A stretch of 10,338 bases of DNA, taken from positions 1-10,338 of the forward strand of contig SKHR01000257.1 in the NCBI GenBank assembly GCA_007116865.1, written 5' to 3'. A program made the translations under genes and the position numbers. The first letter of the stretch is position 1; the number at the start of each line of letters is the position of its first letter. The stretch comes from Marinospirillum sp. (GTDB lineage Bacteria > Pseudomonadota > Gammaproteobacteria > Pseudomonadales > Halomonadaceae). The notes under the pieces were generated by a model that saw only the letters and a program-made list of their open reading frames with translations, had not been told where the DNA came from and ran no database searches. Shown here piece after piece: positions 1-7,624 of this stretch.

Positions 1-205
1 TGAGCTGCTCGACCAGCCAGGTGTAGGTAGCGGCCGCTTCATCCTGTGCCAGATCGCCGGTCAACACCAGCAGGTCCGGCTGCCAGGCCTGCAATTCAGG
101 CAGCAGTGTCAGCAATCGCTGCCGGGTATCCACGCCTCGATAGTCGCCACCCTGAGGCTGCAACAGGTGGAGATCGGTGATTTGCGCCAGCTTGAAGGGC
201 TTCAT
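1..205 (-). CDS. cpdA: 3',5'-cyclic AMP phosphodiesterase CpdA, N-terminal part (runs off left edge)
   Basis: Calcineurin-like metallophosphoesterase that would hydrolyse cAMP to AMP in the cytoplasm. Only the first 68 codons lie in the window. Reading leftward from the ATG at 205-203, the protein begins MKPFKLAQITDLHL. This contains the D-x-H metal-binding motif (Asp11, His13) within the first 15 residues, as expected for this fold. A second metallophosphoesterase motif, GDLAQDE, follows at residues 50-56 (G-D of the G-D-x-x family motif). The ATG overlaps the nudF stop as ATGA, so the two genes are probably translationally coupled. In E. coli nudF and cpdA also belong to one cluster, but with a DUF1249 gene (yqiB) between them that is absent here. 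The assignment to CpdA rather than another small metallophosphoesterase rests mainly on this context. The C-terminal metal ligands cannot be seen. Confidence 0.85.
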   Translation of the reverse strand, partial: MKPFKLAQITDLHLLQPQGGDYRGVDTRQRLLTLLPELQAWQPDLLVLTGDLAQDEAAATYTWLVEQL

Positions 206-822
206 GTGCGCTGTACTGCCTGTTGTTGTTCACGATAGTTGGCTTGCAACCATTGCAGGCCAATCAGGCTCATGGCGTTGGCAGCACGCCCTTGTTGCGC
301 CTCTTGCCAGGCTTCCTCACGCGGCAGCACCCAAACCCGGGTTTCTTCTTGCTCTTCTGCCAAGCCAAAAACCCCGCCAACCCCCTGAGTATCCACTGGC
401 GCATAAAACAGGATGATTTCTTCATCACAACCGCCGGGGCTGGAAAAATAACGCGCAATCTGGGTCAGGGGGCCGAGTGTCAAACCGGCTTCTTCCATCG
501 CTTCACGTCGGGCAACCGCAGCGGGTGTCTCGCCTTCCGCCACCATCCCAGCAATCAACTCCAGCAGCCAGGGCCCCTGCGCATGATGCAAGGCACCAGG
601 ACGAAACTGCTCCACCATAACCACGGCATCGGCCTGGGGATCATAAGCCAGAACCCCCACTGCCGGGCCGCGATACATGACCTCTCGTTGCAGGCCTGGT
701 GTCCAGCTGCCATCAAAGCGCTGATGACGCAGGTGCAAACGGTGCATCGAAAAAAAGCCCTGAAACACGCATTCATCCTGTTCAAGCGTCCACTGCATTT
801 CTGGGTTAAAATCGCCACTCAT
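202..822 (-). CDS. nudF: ADP-ribose pyrophosphatase, Nudix family (NudF)
   Basis: Cytoplasmic Nudix hydrolase expected to cleave ADP-ribose to AMP and ribose 5-phosphate. The protein has 206 residues, a normal length for NudF. A complete Nudix box spans residues 92-114 with the pattern G-x5-E-x7-R-E-x-x-E-E-x-G-L: Gly92, Glu98, then REAMEEAGL from 106. The ADPRase-type features around it are also present: EQFRPGA at 71-77 before the box, and SSPGGCDEE at 127-135 after it, the loop that marks ADP-ribose-specific members. The ATG at 822-820 gives the N-terminus seen in relatives; the Shine-Dalgarno is weak (GAG about 10 nt upstream). Its stop overlaps the cpdA start by 4 bp, so the two genes form an operon. 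greB diverges 33 bp away, so any promoter must lie partly inside the 5' end of greB. No damage is seen. Confidence 0.93.
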   Translation of the reverse strand: MSGDFNPEMQWTLEQDECVFQGFFSMHRLHLRHQRFDGSWTPGLQREVMYRGPAVGVLAYDPQADAVVMVEQFRPGALHHAQGPWLLELIAGMVAEGETPAAVARREAMEEAGLTLGPLTQIARYFSSPGGCDEEIILFYAPVDTQGVGGVFGLAEEQEETRVWVLPREEAWQEAQQGRAANAMSLIGLQWLQANYREQQQAVQRT

Positions 823-855
823 GCTTAGCTACTCAATTGATGATCAAGGGGTTGT

Positions 856-1395
856 ATGAAAGGGCGTTACCAGACTCGCTGGAAGGACCCATCGAAAGAT
901 CCTCGCGCAGAAGTCAAAACCAACCTCATCACGGCCGAAGGCTACGCCAAACTCCAGTCAACGCGGGACTTTTTATGGCGGGTTCGCCACCCGGAGCTGG
1001 CACAAAAAGTCCGAGAAGCGGCGGCTCAGGGAGATCGCAGTGAAAACGCCGACTACACCTATAACAAGCGCGAACTCAATCGAACTCTGTCACGGATCGC
1101 CTACCTTGACAAGCGACTCGAAGTGCTCCAGGTAGTCGACCGGCTACCGGCTGATTTGGAGAAGGTTTACTTCGGTGCCTGGGTCACCCTGGAAAGCGAG
1201 CAGGGCGAGACCAGCCGCTGGCGGTTAGTCGGCCCGGATGAAGCTGACGCCAGCCGGGGCTGGTTGAGCATTGATGCGCCCAGAGCCCGCCAACTACTGG
1301 GTAAAAAACTCGGTGAAGAAATCCTGCTGGAAACCACCGAAGGCCCTCAATGGCATCATATTGAAGCCATTCACTACGAGCTCACTCGCGCTTGA
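856..1395 (+). CDS. greB: Transcription elongation factor GreB, with N-terminal extension
   Basis: Binds the secondary channel of RNA polymerase and stimulates cleavage of backtracked transcripts. The E. coli-like N-terminus (KTNLITAEGYAKL) begins only at residue 21, so this 179-residue protein carries about 20 extra, largely charged residues compared with the usual ~158. The coiled-coil arm covers roughly residues 28-95. Its tip reads QGDRSENADY, keeping the acidic pair (Asp60, Glu63) that chelates the catalytic Mg ion. The C-terminal FKBP-like domain includes YFGAWV at 105-110 and LSIDAPRARQLL at 137-148, matching the GreB FFGAWV and ISIDSPMARALL segments. The ATG at 856 follows AAGGGG at 846-851 with a short 4-nt spacing, and I see no in-frame ATG or GTG at the conserved core start, so the extension looks real. 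It is the only plus-strand gene. Its last 22 bp overlap the 3' end of the convergent kinase gene, with no terminator between them. Confidence 0.93.
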   Translation: MKGRYQTRWKDPSKDPRAEVKTNLITAEGYAKLQSTRDFLWRVRHPELAQKVREAAAQGDRSENADYTYNKRELNRTLSRIAYLDKRLEVLQVVDRLPADLEKVYFGAWVTLESEQGETSRWRLVGPDEADASRGWLSIDAPRARQLLGKKLGEEILLETTEGPQWHHIEAIHYELTRA

Positions 1396-3914
1396 AGCAG
1401 TGGCAAGAGTTGATCCAGCGCTTGCTCCAGCTGCCCATTCAAGGCTTGCAGTTCAGTAAAGTCGGCCTGCTGCTTGGCTTTGGCCTCCAGGGTTTTGGCC
1501 AACTCACGCGAGGTTTCAGCTCCAAAGGTGGCTAACAACCCTTTCAGGGTGTGAGCTGCGGCAGCCAATGCTGAGTGATCCTGCTGTTCAAGGGCTTGTT
1601 GAATATTCTTACGGTGCTGCGGGCACTCGGAAAGAAACATCTCCAGCACCATTTGCAGCAAGGACTCATCACCGCCGACCGCATCCAGAGCTTTGTCCCA
1701 GTCATAAATTTCAGATTCATTCATCGGTGGCTCCTGAGTCGTGGATGCTTTTGCAGAGGCACTTGAGGAAACCTGCACATCGCAAAGCAAACTGTCGGCA
1801 ATCTCTAACAAATCATCCAGTTCGGCAGTTGATTCCGCTGACCTGGGAACAGAAGCTGATCCCTGCGCGGTTTCGATGACTCGTGTGATCTCATCATACA
1901 GTTCAACCGGTTTCACGGGCTTGGCGATGTAGCCTTGCATTCCAGCGGCCAGGCATCGCTCTCTATCGCCTTGCATCGCGTTCGCTGTCATCGCCACGAT
2001 AGGTGTCTGGTTCAGCTCTTGTTGTGACTCATGATCTCGCCAACGCTGAGTGGCTTCAATGCCATCCATCACTGGCATCATCATATCCATCAGCACCAAA
2101 TCAAAAGCCTGTTGTTTCAGCCTGTCTAGCGCCTCCTGACCATTGGTCGCCAAGGTGACCTGATGCTGGTGTTTCTCAAGCAACTTGAGGGCCAGTTTCT
2201 GATTGACCGGGTTATCTTCCACCAAAAGCAAGCGCAGGCCGTGTTGATGACGCGATCCCAGCGGGCGCTGCTCGACCTTGGCATGACGCGCACTGGCACC
2301 CAACTGCTGAGTCAAAGTCACTTGCAGTTCATTAAGAATTAATGGCTTGGTTAAGTAATCAGCTAACCCCATATCCCGGCAACGCTGCGCATCACCTCGC
2401 TCAGGCGACGAGGTCAGAAGCACCACCGGCAGGGTTTTGAAATCCGGATCCTGCAGCAAACGCTCGGCCACCTGAAAACCGCTCAGCCCCGGCATCTGGG
2501 CATCCAGCAACAGCAGATCAAAAGGCTGTTTCTGATCAAAGGCATAACGCAGCTGAAATAAGGCTTCAGGGCCGGAGGTCGCAAAGGCATGCGAAACCCC
2601 CAGTTGGGATAACATCGCGGCTAAAACACGACGATTCACGGGTTGATCATCAACCAGCAGAACGCGATAAGCAGAAAGATCCACCGGCTCATTGCTGATC
2701 ATGGCAGGCGCTGCAGCAATCGGTAGTGTCAGGATCAAACGAAACTCCGTGCCTTTACCCTCCTCGCTAGAGACTTCAATCTCTCCTTCCATCAAGTCGG
2801 CCAGTTGGCGCACGATGGAAAGTCCCAGCCCGGTTCCTTCATACTGACGATTGGCTTGTGCATGTACCTGCTCAAAAGGATCAAAGACTTTGCTCAATGC
2901 CTCCTGGCTCATGCCAATGCCCGTATCACGGACGATAAAAACAACCCGCGCCTCTGTGCCCTGGGTCTCACACTCAACCCCCAAATACACCTGCCCCACC
3001 TGGGTGAACTTGATCGCGTTGCCCAACAGGTTGATCAGCATCTGACGTATCCGCGCTGGATCAGCCTCTACATAACGCGGCAAGTGAGAAGGCATTTCAT
3101 AACGCAGTTTTAACTGTTTGGCCTGAGCACGATTAAACAGACTGCGCAGGGTTTGCCCCACCAGAGCAGGCAAGTCAAACACCTTAGGCTGTAAATCCAG
3201 CTTGCCCGCCTCAATTTTTGACAGATCCAGCAAGTGGTTGATGATTTCCAGCAGGTGTTCTGCAGACAGACGGGCTAAATCAAGGTTTTCCTGCTGCTCT
3301 TTCTGCAAGGGTGTGGCCAGCACTAAATCCAGCATGCCGATGATGCCATTCATCGGGGTGCGTATTTCATGGCTCATGTTTGCCAGAAACTGACTTTTCG
3401 CCAGACTGGCTGCCTTTGCCACTTCGATTTGATGGTGTAAGCGCGCTTCATTGAGACAATTGCGGCAAAACTGCGCCAGTTTATTCATCAGCTTTTGCAA
3501 GGATTGCAACAAAGCCTGAGTCAGTGGTTCACCGCTGCGGGTCAATAACAACGCACCAAAACCCGGCAGATAAAAACGATAGAGTTGCAGAGAGTCCAGT
3601 GTGATGTGTGCCGGCGGCTCTTGATCATTCCAGGTGTGGTCGTGCAGTGGCCAGTCAAACAGTGCACGCAGCTCATCCCAGGACTGACGACTGGCAGGAT
3701 TGCCTGGCAGTGTCAGAACCGGCTGCCAGTCAAGATGGGAGGCTTCATGCTTGTCAAGGAACAGCCCTTGCGCCTGTAACACCTGTCCTTTATTGCAACT
3801 CAGACGGCTCAATAAAGTACTTAACACCTGACGCAGCATCTTATGCAAGTCTGACGACTGCCCCATCGACAGAGCAATTTCATATAACACTTCTGTCTCA
3901 TTGATTGCTTTCAC
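1374..3914 (-). CDS. Soluble hybrid sensor histidine kinase (GAF-like - HisKA - HATPase - REC - REC - HPt)
   Basis: Multistep phosphorelay kinase of 846 residues with no predicted membrane segment, so probably cytoplasmic. Residues 1-155 resemble a divergent GAF-type sensor region. The HisKA dimerisation domain carries the phosphoacceptor His182 in SHEIRTPMNG (181-190). The ATPase domain has the N box (LINLLGNAIKFT, 293-304), G1 DTGIG (330-334), F box (344-349) and G2 GTGLGL (360-365). The first receiver (about 417-535) has Asp422/Asp423, Asp471, Thr501 and Lys523. The second (about 561-680) has Glu566/Asp567, Asp610, Thr643 and Lys665, so both look functional. The HPt (about 739-843) has the canonical AHTLKG with His788. 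The start is GTG (3914-3912), supported by a GAGG 5 nt upstream that overlaps the stop of the preceding kinase; only 7 bp separate the genes. The architecture is ArcB/BarA-like, but without their membrane domains. Its ligand and cognate regulator cannot be told from the sequence. Confidence 0.93.
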   Translation of the reverse strand: MKAINETEVLYEIALSMGQSSDLHKMLRQVLSTLLSRLSCNKGQVLQAQGLFLDKHEASHLDWQPVLTLPGNPASRQSWDELRALFDWPLHDHTWNDQEPPAHITLDSLQLYRFYLPGFGALLLTRSGEPLTQALLQSLQKLMNKLAQFCRNCLNEARLHHQIEVAKAASLAKSQFLANMSHEIRTPMNGIIGMLDLVLATPLQKEQQENLDLARLSAEHLLEIINHLLDLSKIEAGKLDLQPKVFDLPALVGQTLRSLFNRAQAKQLKLRYEMPSHLPRYVEADPARIRQMLINLLGNAIKFTQVGQVYLGVECETQGTEARVVFIVRDTGIGMSQEALSKVFDPFEQVHAQANRQYEGTGLGLSIVRQLADLMEGEIEVSSEEGKGTEFRLILTLPIAAAPAMISNEPVDLSAYRVLLVDDQPVNRRVLAAMLSQLGVSHAFATSGPEALFQLRYAFDQKQPFDLLLLDAQMPGLSGFQVAERLLQDPDFKTLPVVLLTSSPERGDAQRCRDMGLADYLTKPLILNELQVTLTQQLGASARHAKVEQRPLGSRHQHGLRLLLVEDNPVNQKLALKLLEKHQHQVTLATNGQEALDRLKQQAFDLVLMDMMMPVMDGIEATQRWRDHESQQELNQTPIVAMTANAMQGDRERCLAAGMQGYIAKPVKPVELYDEITRVIETAQGSASVPRSAESTAELDDLLEIADSLLCDVQVSSSASAKASTTQEPPMNESEIYDWDKALDAVGGDESLLQMVLEMFLSECPQHRKNIQQALEQQDHSALAAAAHTLKGLLATFGAETSRELAKTLEAKAKQQADFTELQALNGQLEQALDQLLPLLQARVSS

Positions 3915-3919
3915 CCGAA

Positions 3920-3924
3920 CCTCA
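3920..3924 (-). promoter_or_regulatory. Ribosome binding site that fixes the GTG start of the soluble kinase
   Basis: On the minus strand TGAGG occupies 3924-3920, 5 nt before the GTG at 3914-3912. Its TGA is the stop codon of the upstream kinase. This placement supports GTG initiation and implies translational coupling, with a terminating ribosome sitting on the next gene's Shine-Dalgarno. Confidence 0.7.
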
Positions 3925-6597
3925 CTGGTCTTGTGTCGATGAACTGGTTGGATACCCCTTGGGCAAAGCTTCCGCCAGTTGCTGTAACCAGGTCGCCAGG
4001 GAGGCCAAACAACCGGTGACCTTTGGATCCTGACGCAGTTTTTCTACTGACAGACCGGCATCCAGCTGCTGAATCAATTCCGCCATTGGCTGGGCAAGGC
4101 TGTGCACTTCCAATAAAGACAGATTACTCCACCAGGACACCAGGTGGGAACGCAGCAAATCTGGGCGATCGCTCTCGAAAGCCTGCTGAAGCTCTTTTAA
4201 CAGCCCTTGCCCTTGCTCCAGCAAGACAGGTGCCAAGCTATTAAGAATCTCTGCATCAATTTTCTGGTATGACCAGACAAGGTCTGGAGTTTGCGGTGAC
4301 TTAACCGATTGCGAAGCCACTGGGAGCAAGGCTTGATACAGCTCTTTCAAGCTCAAGGGCCAGGTATGCAGGGCTGCAACACCGAGCTGCTGAGCCCGCT
4401 GTAGCTCTCCTTTCTCAACCGCTGGAGACATGACCACCAGATGGGCCTCAGGCCAGCGCTCCAATAGCACCTGCACCAAGGCAAAAGCATCGAAGTCAGG
4501 TGGCTGATGTTTGATAAAAATAGCCTGGGGACAAACACTTACTTCTGAATTATCTGCAAGTGCCACAGAGTGGTTAACGGGTGCGAACACCTTGGCACCC
4601 AGTGCACTTAACAGGGTTTCATGAACTCGGCGATTGACTGGGTGAGGGTCTAATAACATCACGGATACGCGACCAGTTAATTCAGGTCGGTGGGCGATCA
4701 TCTTAGCTCTGGCCGGCAGACGCAGCTGAAAGCAACTGCCTTGACCGACTTCACTGGATACTTCAACGACACCACCCATCAGCCGTGCCAGCTGCAAGCA
4801 AATCGCCAGACCTAGCCCCGTGCCTCCATATTGGCGTGTAGTCGAAGCGTCCGCCTGGGTGAAAGCCTGAAAAATACTTTCGAGCTTTTCAGGCTGGATG
4901 CCAACGCCTGTGTCTTCGACCTGAAGTACCAGGGTTCCCAGGTCTGCTTCATCGGCCTGCCACTGAACACGCACGACGATTTCCCCAGACTGGGTAAATT
5001 TGATCGCATTATCGATGAGGTTGTTTGTCATCTGACGCAAGCGATTACTATCAAGATACAGGTTATCTGGCAGGTCTGGTGCTAAATCCCAAACAAACGT
5101 CAGGCCTTTTTGATGGCAGCGAATCGCCTGGCTTTTGATGATCGGAGTTAAAAACTCATTGAGCGAAAACTCATGAATATCAATATCCAGCTTGCCTGCC
5201 TCGATTTTTGAGAAATCCAGAATGTCGTTGAGCAGACAAAGCAAAGACTCCGCAGACGAGTGAACCAGCTGCAAATAATCTCTTTGTGTCGAATCCAAGG
5301 GAGTATCCAGAGCCAGCTCAGTCATGCCTAGAATGCCATTCATCGGCGTGCGAATCTCATGGCTCATGTTGGCTAAAAACTGACTCTTCGCCAGGCTGGC
5401 CTGCTCAGCTGCCTGCTTGGCTTCAAGTAGTGATTGGTTCTGCGCGGCCAGACTGGCCTCCATAGACTTTTGCTGGGTGATATCGGTACGAATCGAAATA
5501 TACTGTTCCGGCCGACCCTTGCGATCAAGAAAGGGCACTACGGTTGCTGCTACCCAGTAGAACTCACCGTTTTTCTTCTGGTTACGTACCTCCCCGTGCC
5601 AAACCTGCCCCCCTGCAACGGTTTCCCACAAGTCTTTAAAAAAAGCCTTGGAGTGCAGACCGCTGTTCACCAAGCGATGATTCTCACCTAGAAGCTCGTC
5701 TCTGGTGTAACCACTGATTTTGACAAACAGGTCATTGGCATAGGTGATCCTTCCGGCTGCGTCAGTGATGCTGATAATACTATGCTGATCCATTGCAAAC
5801 TGGCGCTGTCGCAGTGCATCGGCGGTTTTTTCCAGTGCCAGGCTTTTTTCTCGTGCCAGATTAACGGCACCAGTAATGCGCCGATCCATCCACAGTAAAA
5901 TTCCCGCCCCAAGCAGCAAAAAAGCCAAGATCAGTCCGGCAAATAACGCCAGGCGCTTGTTGCCTCCTCCTTCAAGATCGGTGATCGGCAAGCTCACGAC
6001 TTGAATGCCACGCACATCTCCGGCTTTCCAGTCACGAAAGGGAGAGTGCGCATGATTGTTGTGACAGGAAACACAGGAAGCCTCTAAAGGAATCGGGGTG
6101 GCATAACTCAGCCATGCCTGTCCATCCAAGGTTTCCACCTGATGGAAAGTACCCTGCGAATTAAGCGCAAAATAGTCCAGGGCTTGACGCTCAAAATCGG
6201 TCAGCAAACGATCGGCTCGATCAGGAAAAGGGAAGTCACTGACCAGGGATAGCTGAACTCTGGCGTCTTGGTCATTGATAAAGTCAACCAGATCCAGCGT
6301 CATGGTCGCAGGAATAGGAATACTGCCGGGCACATCCTTGTAGTTTTCTGTGATCTCAACCCAAGGGTGTCCCATCAAAGGAGAGACCACCACGTCGGAG
6401 TAGAAAGCACGGAACTGGGTCAAACTATCGGAGTAAATCTGAGAACTACGCAACAAAGCATCACTTTCAGCACTGCGCGCCAGCCAGCCAGCCAGAGCAA
6501 TCACTGCAAGCGAAAGCAACAACGAAATCAGCAGTACCCAGTTGCGTAACCGACGATGCTCAAACGGAATATTCAGCGTGGCATTTGGCTCTTTCAT
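3922..6597 (-). CDS. Membrane hybrid histidine kinase with periplasmic CxxCH (Tll0287/DUF3365-like) domain, PAS, and degenerate REC and HPt
   Basis: Sensor kinase of 891 residues. Two membrane helices (about 19-41 and 216-236) flank a periplasmic domain. That domain resembles the Tll0287-like/DUF3365 family: PIPLEASCVSCH (168-179) holds a CxxCH c-type haem motif (Cys175, Cys178, His179), followed by GDVRGIQVVSLPI (193-205), typical of the fold's end. A PAS domain (about 263-375) includes the W-x-G-x-x-x-N-x-x-K-x-G pattern and YWVAATVVP, which resembles redox PAS domains such as those of NifL and Aer. HisKA has His413 (SHEIRTPMNG, 412-421). The ATPase has Asn526/Asn530, DTGVG (562-566) and GTGLGL (592-597), so it should be active. 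The C-terminal receiver (about 643-760) is degenerate: one acidic residue (Asp650) remains of the pair, Lys696 sits where the phospho-Asp is expected, and Trp746 replaces the conserved Lys. The final helical region (about 778-880) looks like an HPt without HTLKG. It lies 20 bp downstream of cheV. Confidence 0.9.
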   Translation of the reverse strand: MKEPNATLNIPFEHRRLRNWVLLISLLLSLAVIALAGWLARSAESDALLRSSQIYSDSLTQFRAFYSDVVVSPLMGHPWVEITENYKDVPGSIPIPATMTLDLVDFINDQDARVQLSLVSDFPFPDRADRLLTDFERQALDYFALNSQGTFHQVETLDGQAWLSYATPIPLEASCVSCHNNHAHSPFRDWKAGDVRGIQVVSLPITDLEGGGNKRLALFAGLILAFLLLGAGILLWMDRRITGAVNLAREKSLALEKTADALRQRQFAMDQHSIISITDAAGRITYANDLFVKISGYTRDELLGENHRLVNSGLHSKAFFKDLWETVAGGQVWHGEVRNQKKNGEFYWVAATVVPFLDRKGRPEQYISIRTDITQQKSMEASLAAQNQSLLEAKQAAEQASLAKSQFLANMSHEIRTPMNGILGMTELALDTPLDSTQRDYLQLVHSSAESLLCLLNDILDFSKIEAGKLDIDIHEFSLNEFLTPIIKSQAIRCHQKGLTFVWDLAPDLPDNLYLDSNRLRQMTNNLIDNAIKFTQSGEIVVRVQWQADEADLGTLVLQVEDTGVGIQPEKLESIFQAFTQADASTTRQYGGTGLGLAICLQLARLMGGVVEVSSEVGQGSCFQLRLPARAKMIAHRPELTGRVSVMLLDPHPVNRRVHETLLSALGAKVFAPVNHSVALADNSEVSVCPQAIFIKHQPPDFDAFALVQVLLERWPEAHLVVMSPAVEKGELQRAQQLGVAALHTWPLSLKELYQALLPVASQSVKSPQTPDLVWSYQKIDAEILNSLAPVLLEQGQGLLKELQQAFESDRPDLLRSHLVSWWSNLSLLEVHSLAQPMAELIQQLDAGLSVEKLRQDPKVTGCLASLATWLQQLAEALPKGYPTSSSTQDQ

Positions 6598-6617
6598 TCA
6601 GGCGACCACAAGCGCTT

Positions 6618-7559
6618 TCAGCCGGGGCTAGAGCGCTGACGGAAATGATCCAGGACGGCCCGGGCCAGCTCATCGGCATCAAACTTGGCGATAAAGTTAT
6701 CCGCACCCACCTTGGCAACCATCGACTTATTAAACACACCCGACAAAGAGGTGTGCAGCAGGATGAAAAGTGATTTCATTTTTTCATTTTGTTTGACCTG
6801 ACGGGTCAGGGTGTAGCCATCCATTTCCGGCATTTCAATATCTGAAATCATCAGCAGGTATTCTTCTGCCGGATTCACACCCTCATTGACCATGGCAGTC
6901 AGATGATCCAATGCTTGTTGACCATCTTTCAATAGCACCGACTCCAGATCCACCTCAGCCAGACAGCGTTTGATTTGATTGCGCGCCACCACCGAGTCAT
7001 CAACCACCAGCACTTTGCGCGGCACGCTGGACTCCTTCAGTGCGGCAAAATCCTCATTCAGGGATGCACTCATGCTTTCCGAGCTGGGCGTGACCTCAGA
7101 AATGACTTTTTCAACATCAATGATTTCAACCAGCTTGTTATCGTAGCGAGTCACCGAGGTGAGATAGTGATCACGCCCCAGACCCTTGGGCGGCAGCAGA
7201 ATTTCGCTCCACTGCATGTTGACGATATTTTCAATGCTGTTGACTAGAAAACCCTGCATCCGACGATTGTATTCACACACTATGACCTGCTGTTTGAAAG
7301 GGTCATCCACCTTGCCCAGGTGGATCGCACTGAGCATATCCAGAATCGGCATCGGGCCATCCATGGTGTTGGCGACACCGACCACATAGGGGTGATGTTT
7401 AGGCAGCTGTGTCAGCTTAGGGCAGGGAATAATTTTTTTGACTTTAAAAACATTGATACCGTAAAGCCCGCCGTTTTGCAGGCGAAACAGTAGCAACTCA
7501 AGCCTGTTTTCGCCCGCCATTTGGGTGCGTTGGTTGACGTTGTGCAGTAGATTACTCAT
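6618..7559 (-). CDS. cheV: Chemotaxis coupling protein CheV (CheW-REC fusion)
   Basis: Cytoplasmic chemotaxis adaptor that links receptors to CheA and whose coupling can be tuned by phosphorylation. Its 313 residues match the usual CheV length. Residues about 17-155 form a CheW-like domain (YGINVFKVKKII at 33-44; VVGVANTMDGPMPILDM at 59-75). Residues about 182-308 form a receiver with Asp187/Asp188 (VVDDS), phospho-Asp240 (ISDIEMPEMDG), Thr270 and Lys292. Lys292 is followed by Phe-Asp rather than Pro, as is usual in CheV. The ATG at 7559-7557 is preceded by GGGG at 7573-7570 with 10-nt spacing. It is the first gene of an apparent operon with two hybrid kinases; no other che or flagellar gene is in the window, so it is an orphan relative to a chemotaxis cluster. 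All key residues are intact. Confidence 0.94.
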   Translation of the reverse strand: MSNLLHNVNQRTQMAGENRLELLLFRLQNGGLYGINVFKVKKIIPCPKLTQLPKHHPYVVGVANTMDGPMPILDMLSAIHLGKVDDPFKQQVIVCEYNRRMQGFLVNSIENIVNMQWSEILLPPKGLGRDHYLTSVTRYDNKLVEIIDVEKVISEVTPSSESMSASLNEDFAALKESSVPRKVLVVDDSVVARNQIKRCLAEVDLESVLLKDGQQALDHLTAMVNEGVNPAEEYLLMISDIEMPEMDGYTLTRQVKQNEKMKSLFILLHTSLSGVFNKSMVAKVGADNFIAKFDADELARAVLDHFRQRSSPG

Positions 7560-7595
7560 ATAGGCGCATCCCCAAGAACAGCAGACATACCGCCT

Positions 7596-7624
7596 ATTGA
7601 ACCGCGAAGTGCCTGAGCACGCAA
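7596..7624 (-). promoter_or_regulatory. Candidate sigma-70 promoter of the cheV-kinase operon
   Basis: On the minus strand TTGCGT (7624-7619) and TTCAAT (7601-7596) are separated by 17 nt and lie about 37 nt before the cheV start. Both boxes are weak matches (3 of 6 and 4 of 6). I found no convincing sigma-28 or sigma-54 alternative here, although chemotaxis genes often use sigma-28. The -35 box abuts the dyad at 7623-7639, which could serve a regulator. Confidence 0.3.

Noticed and set aside
807..812. TAAAAT as a -10 box for greB
   Set aside because: It lies within the nudF 5' coding region and no -35 element at acceptable spacing was found.
223..828. Long plus-strand open frame (201 codons) antisense to nudF
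   Set aside because: It mirrors nudF, whose Nudix box and context are unambiguous; the predicted peptide shows no domain and no Shine-Dalgarno was seen.
2805..3113. Plus-strand open frames inside the soluble kinase gene
   Set aside because: They are antisense to the conserved ATPase domain and have no recognisable motifs or start signals.
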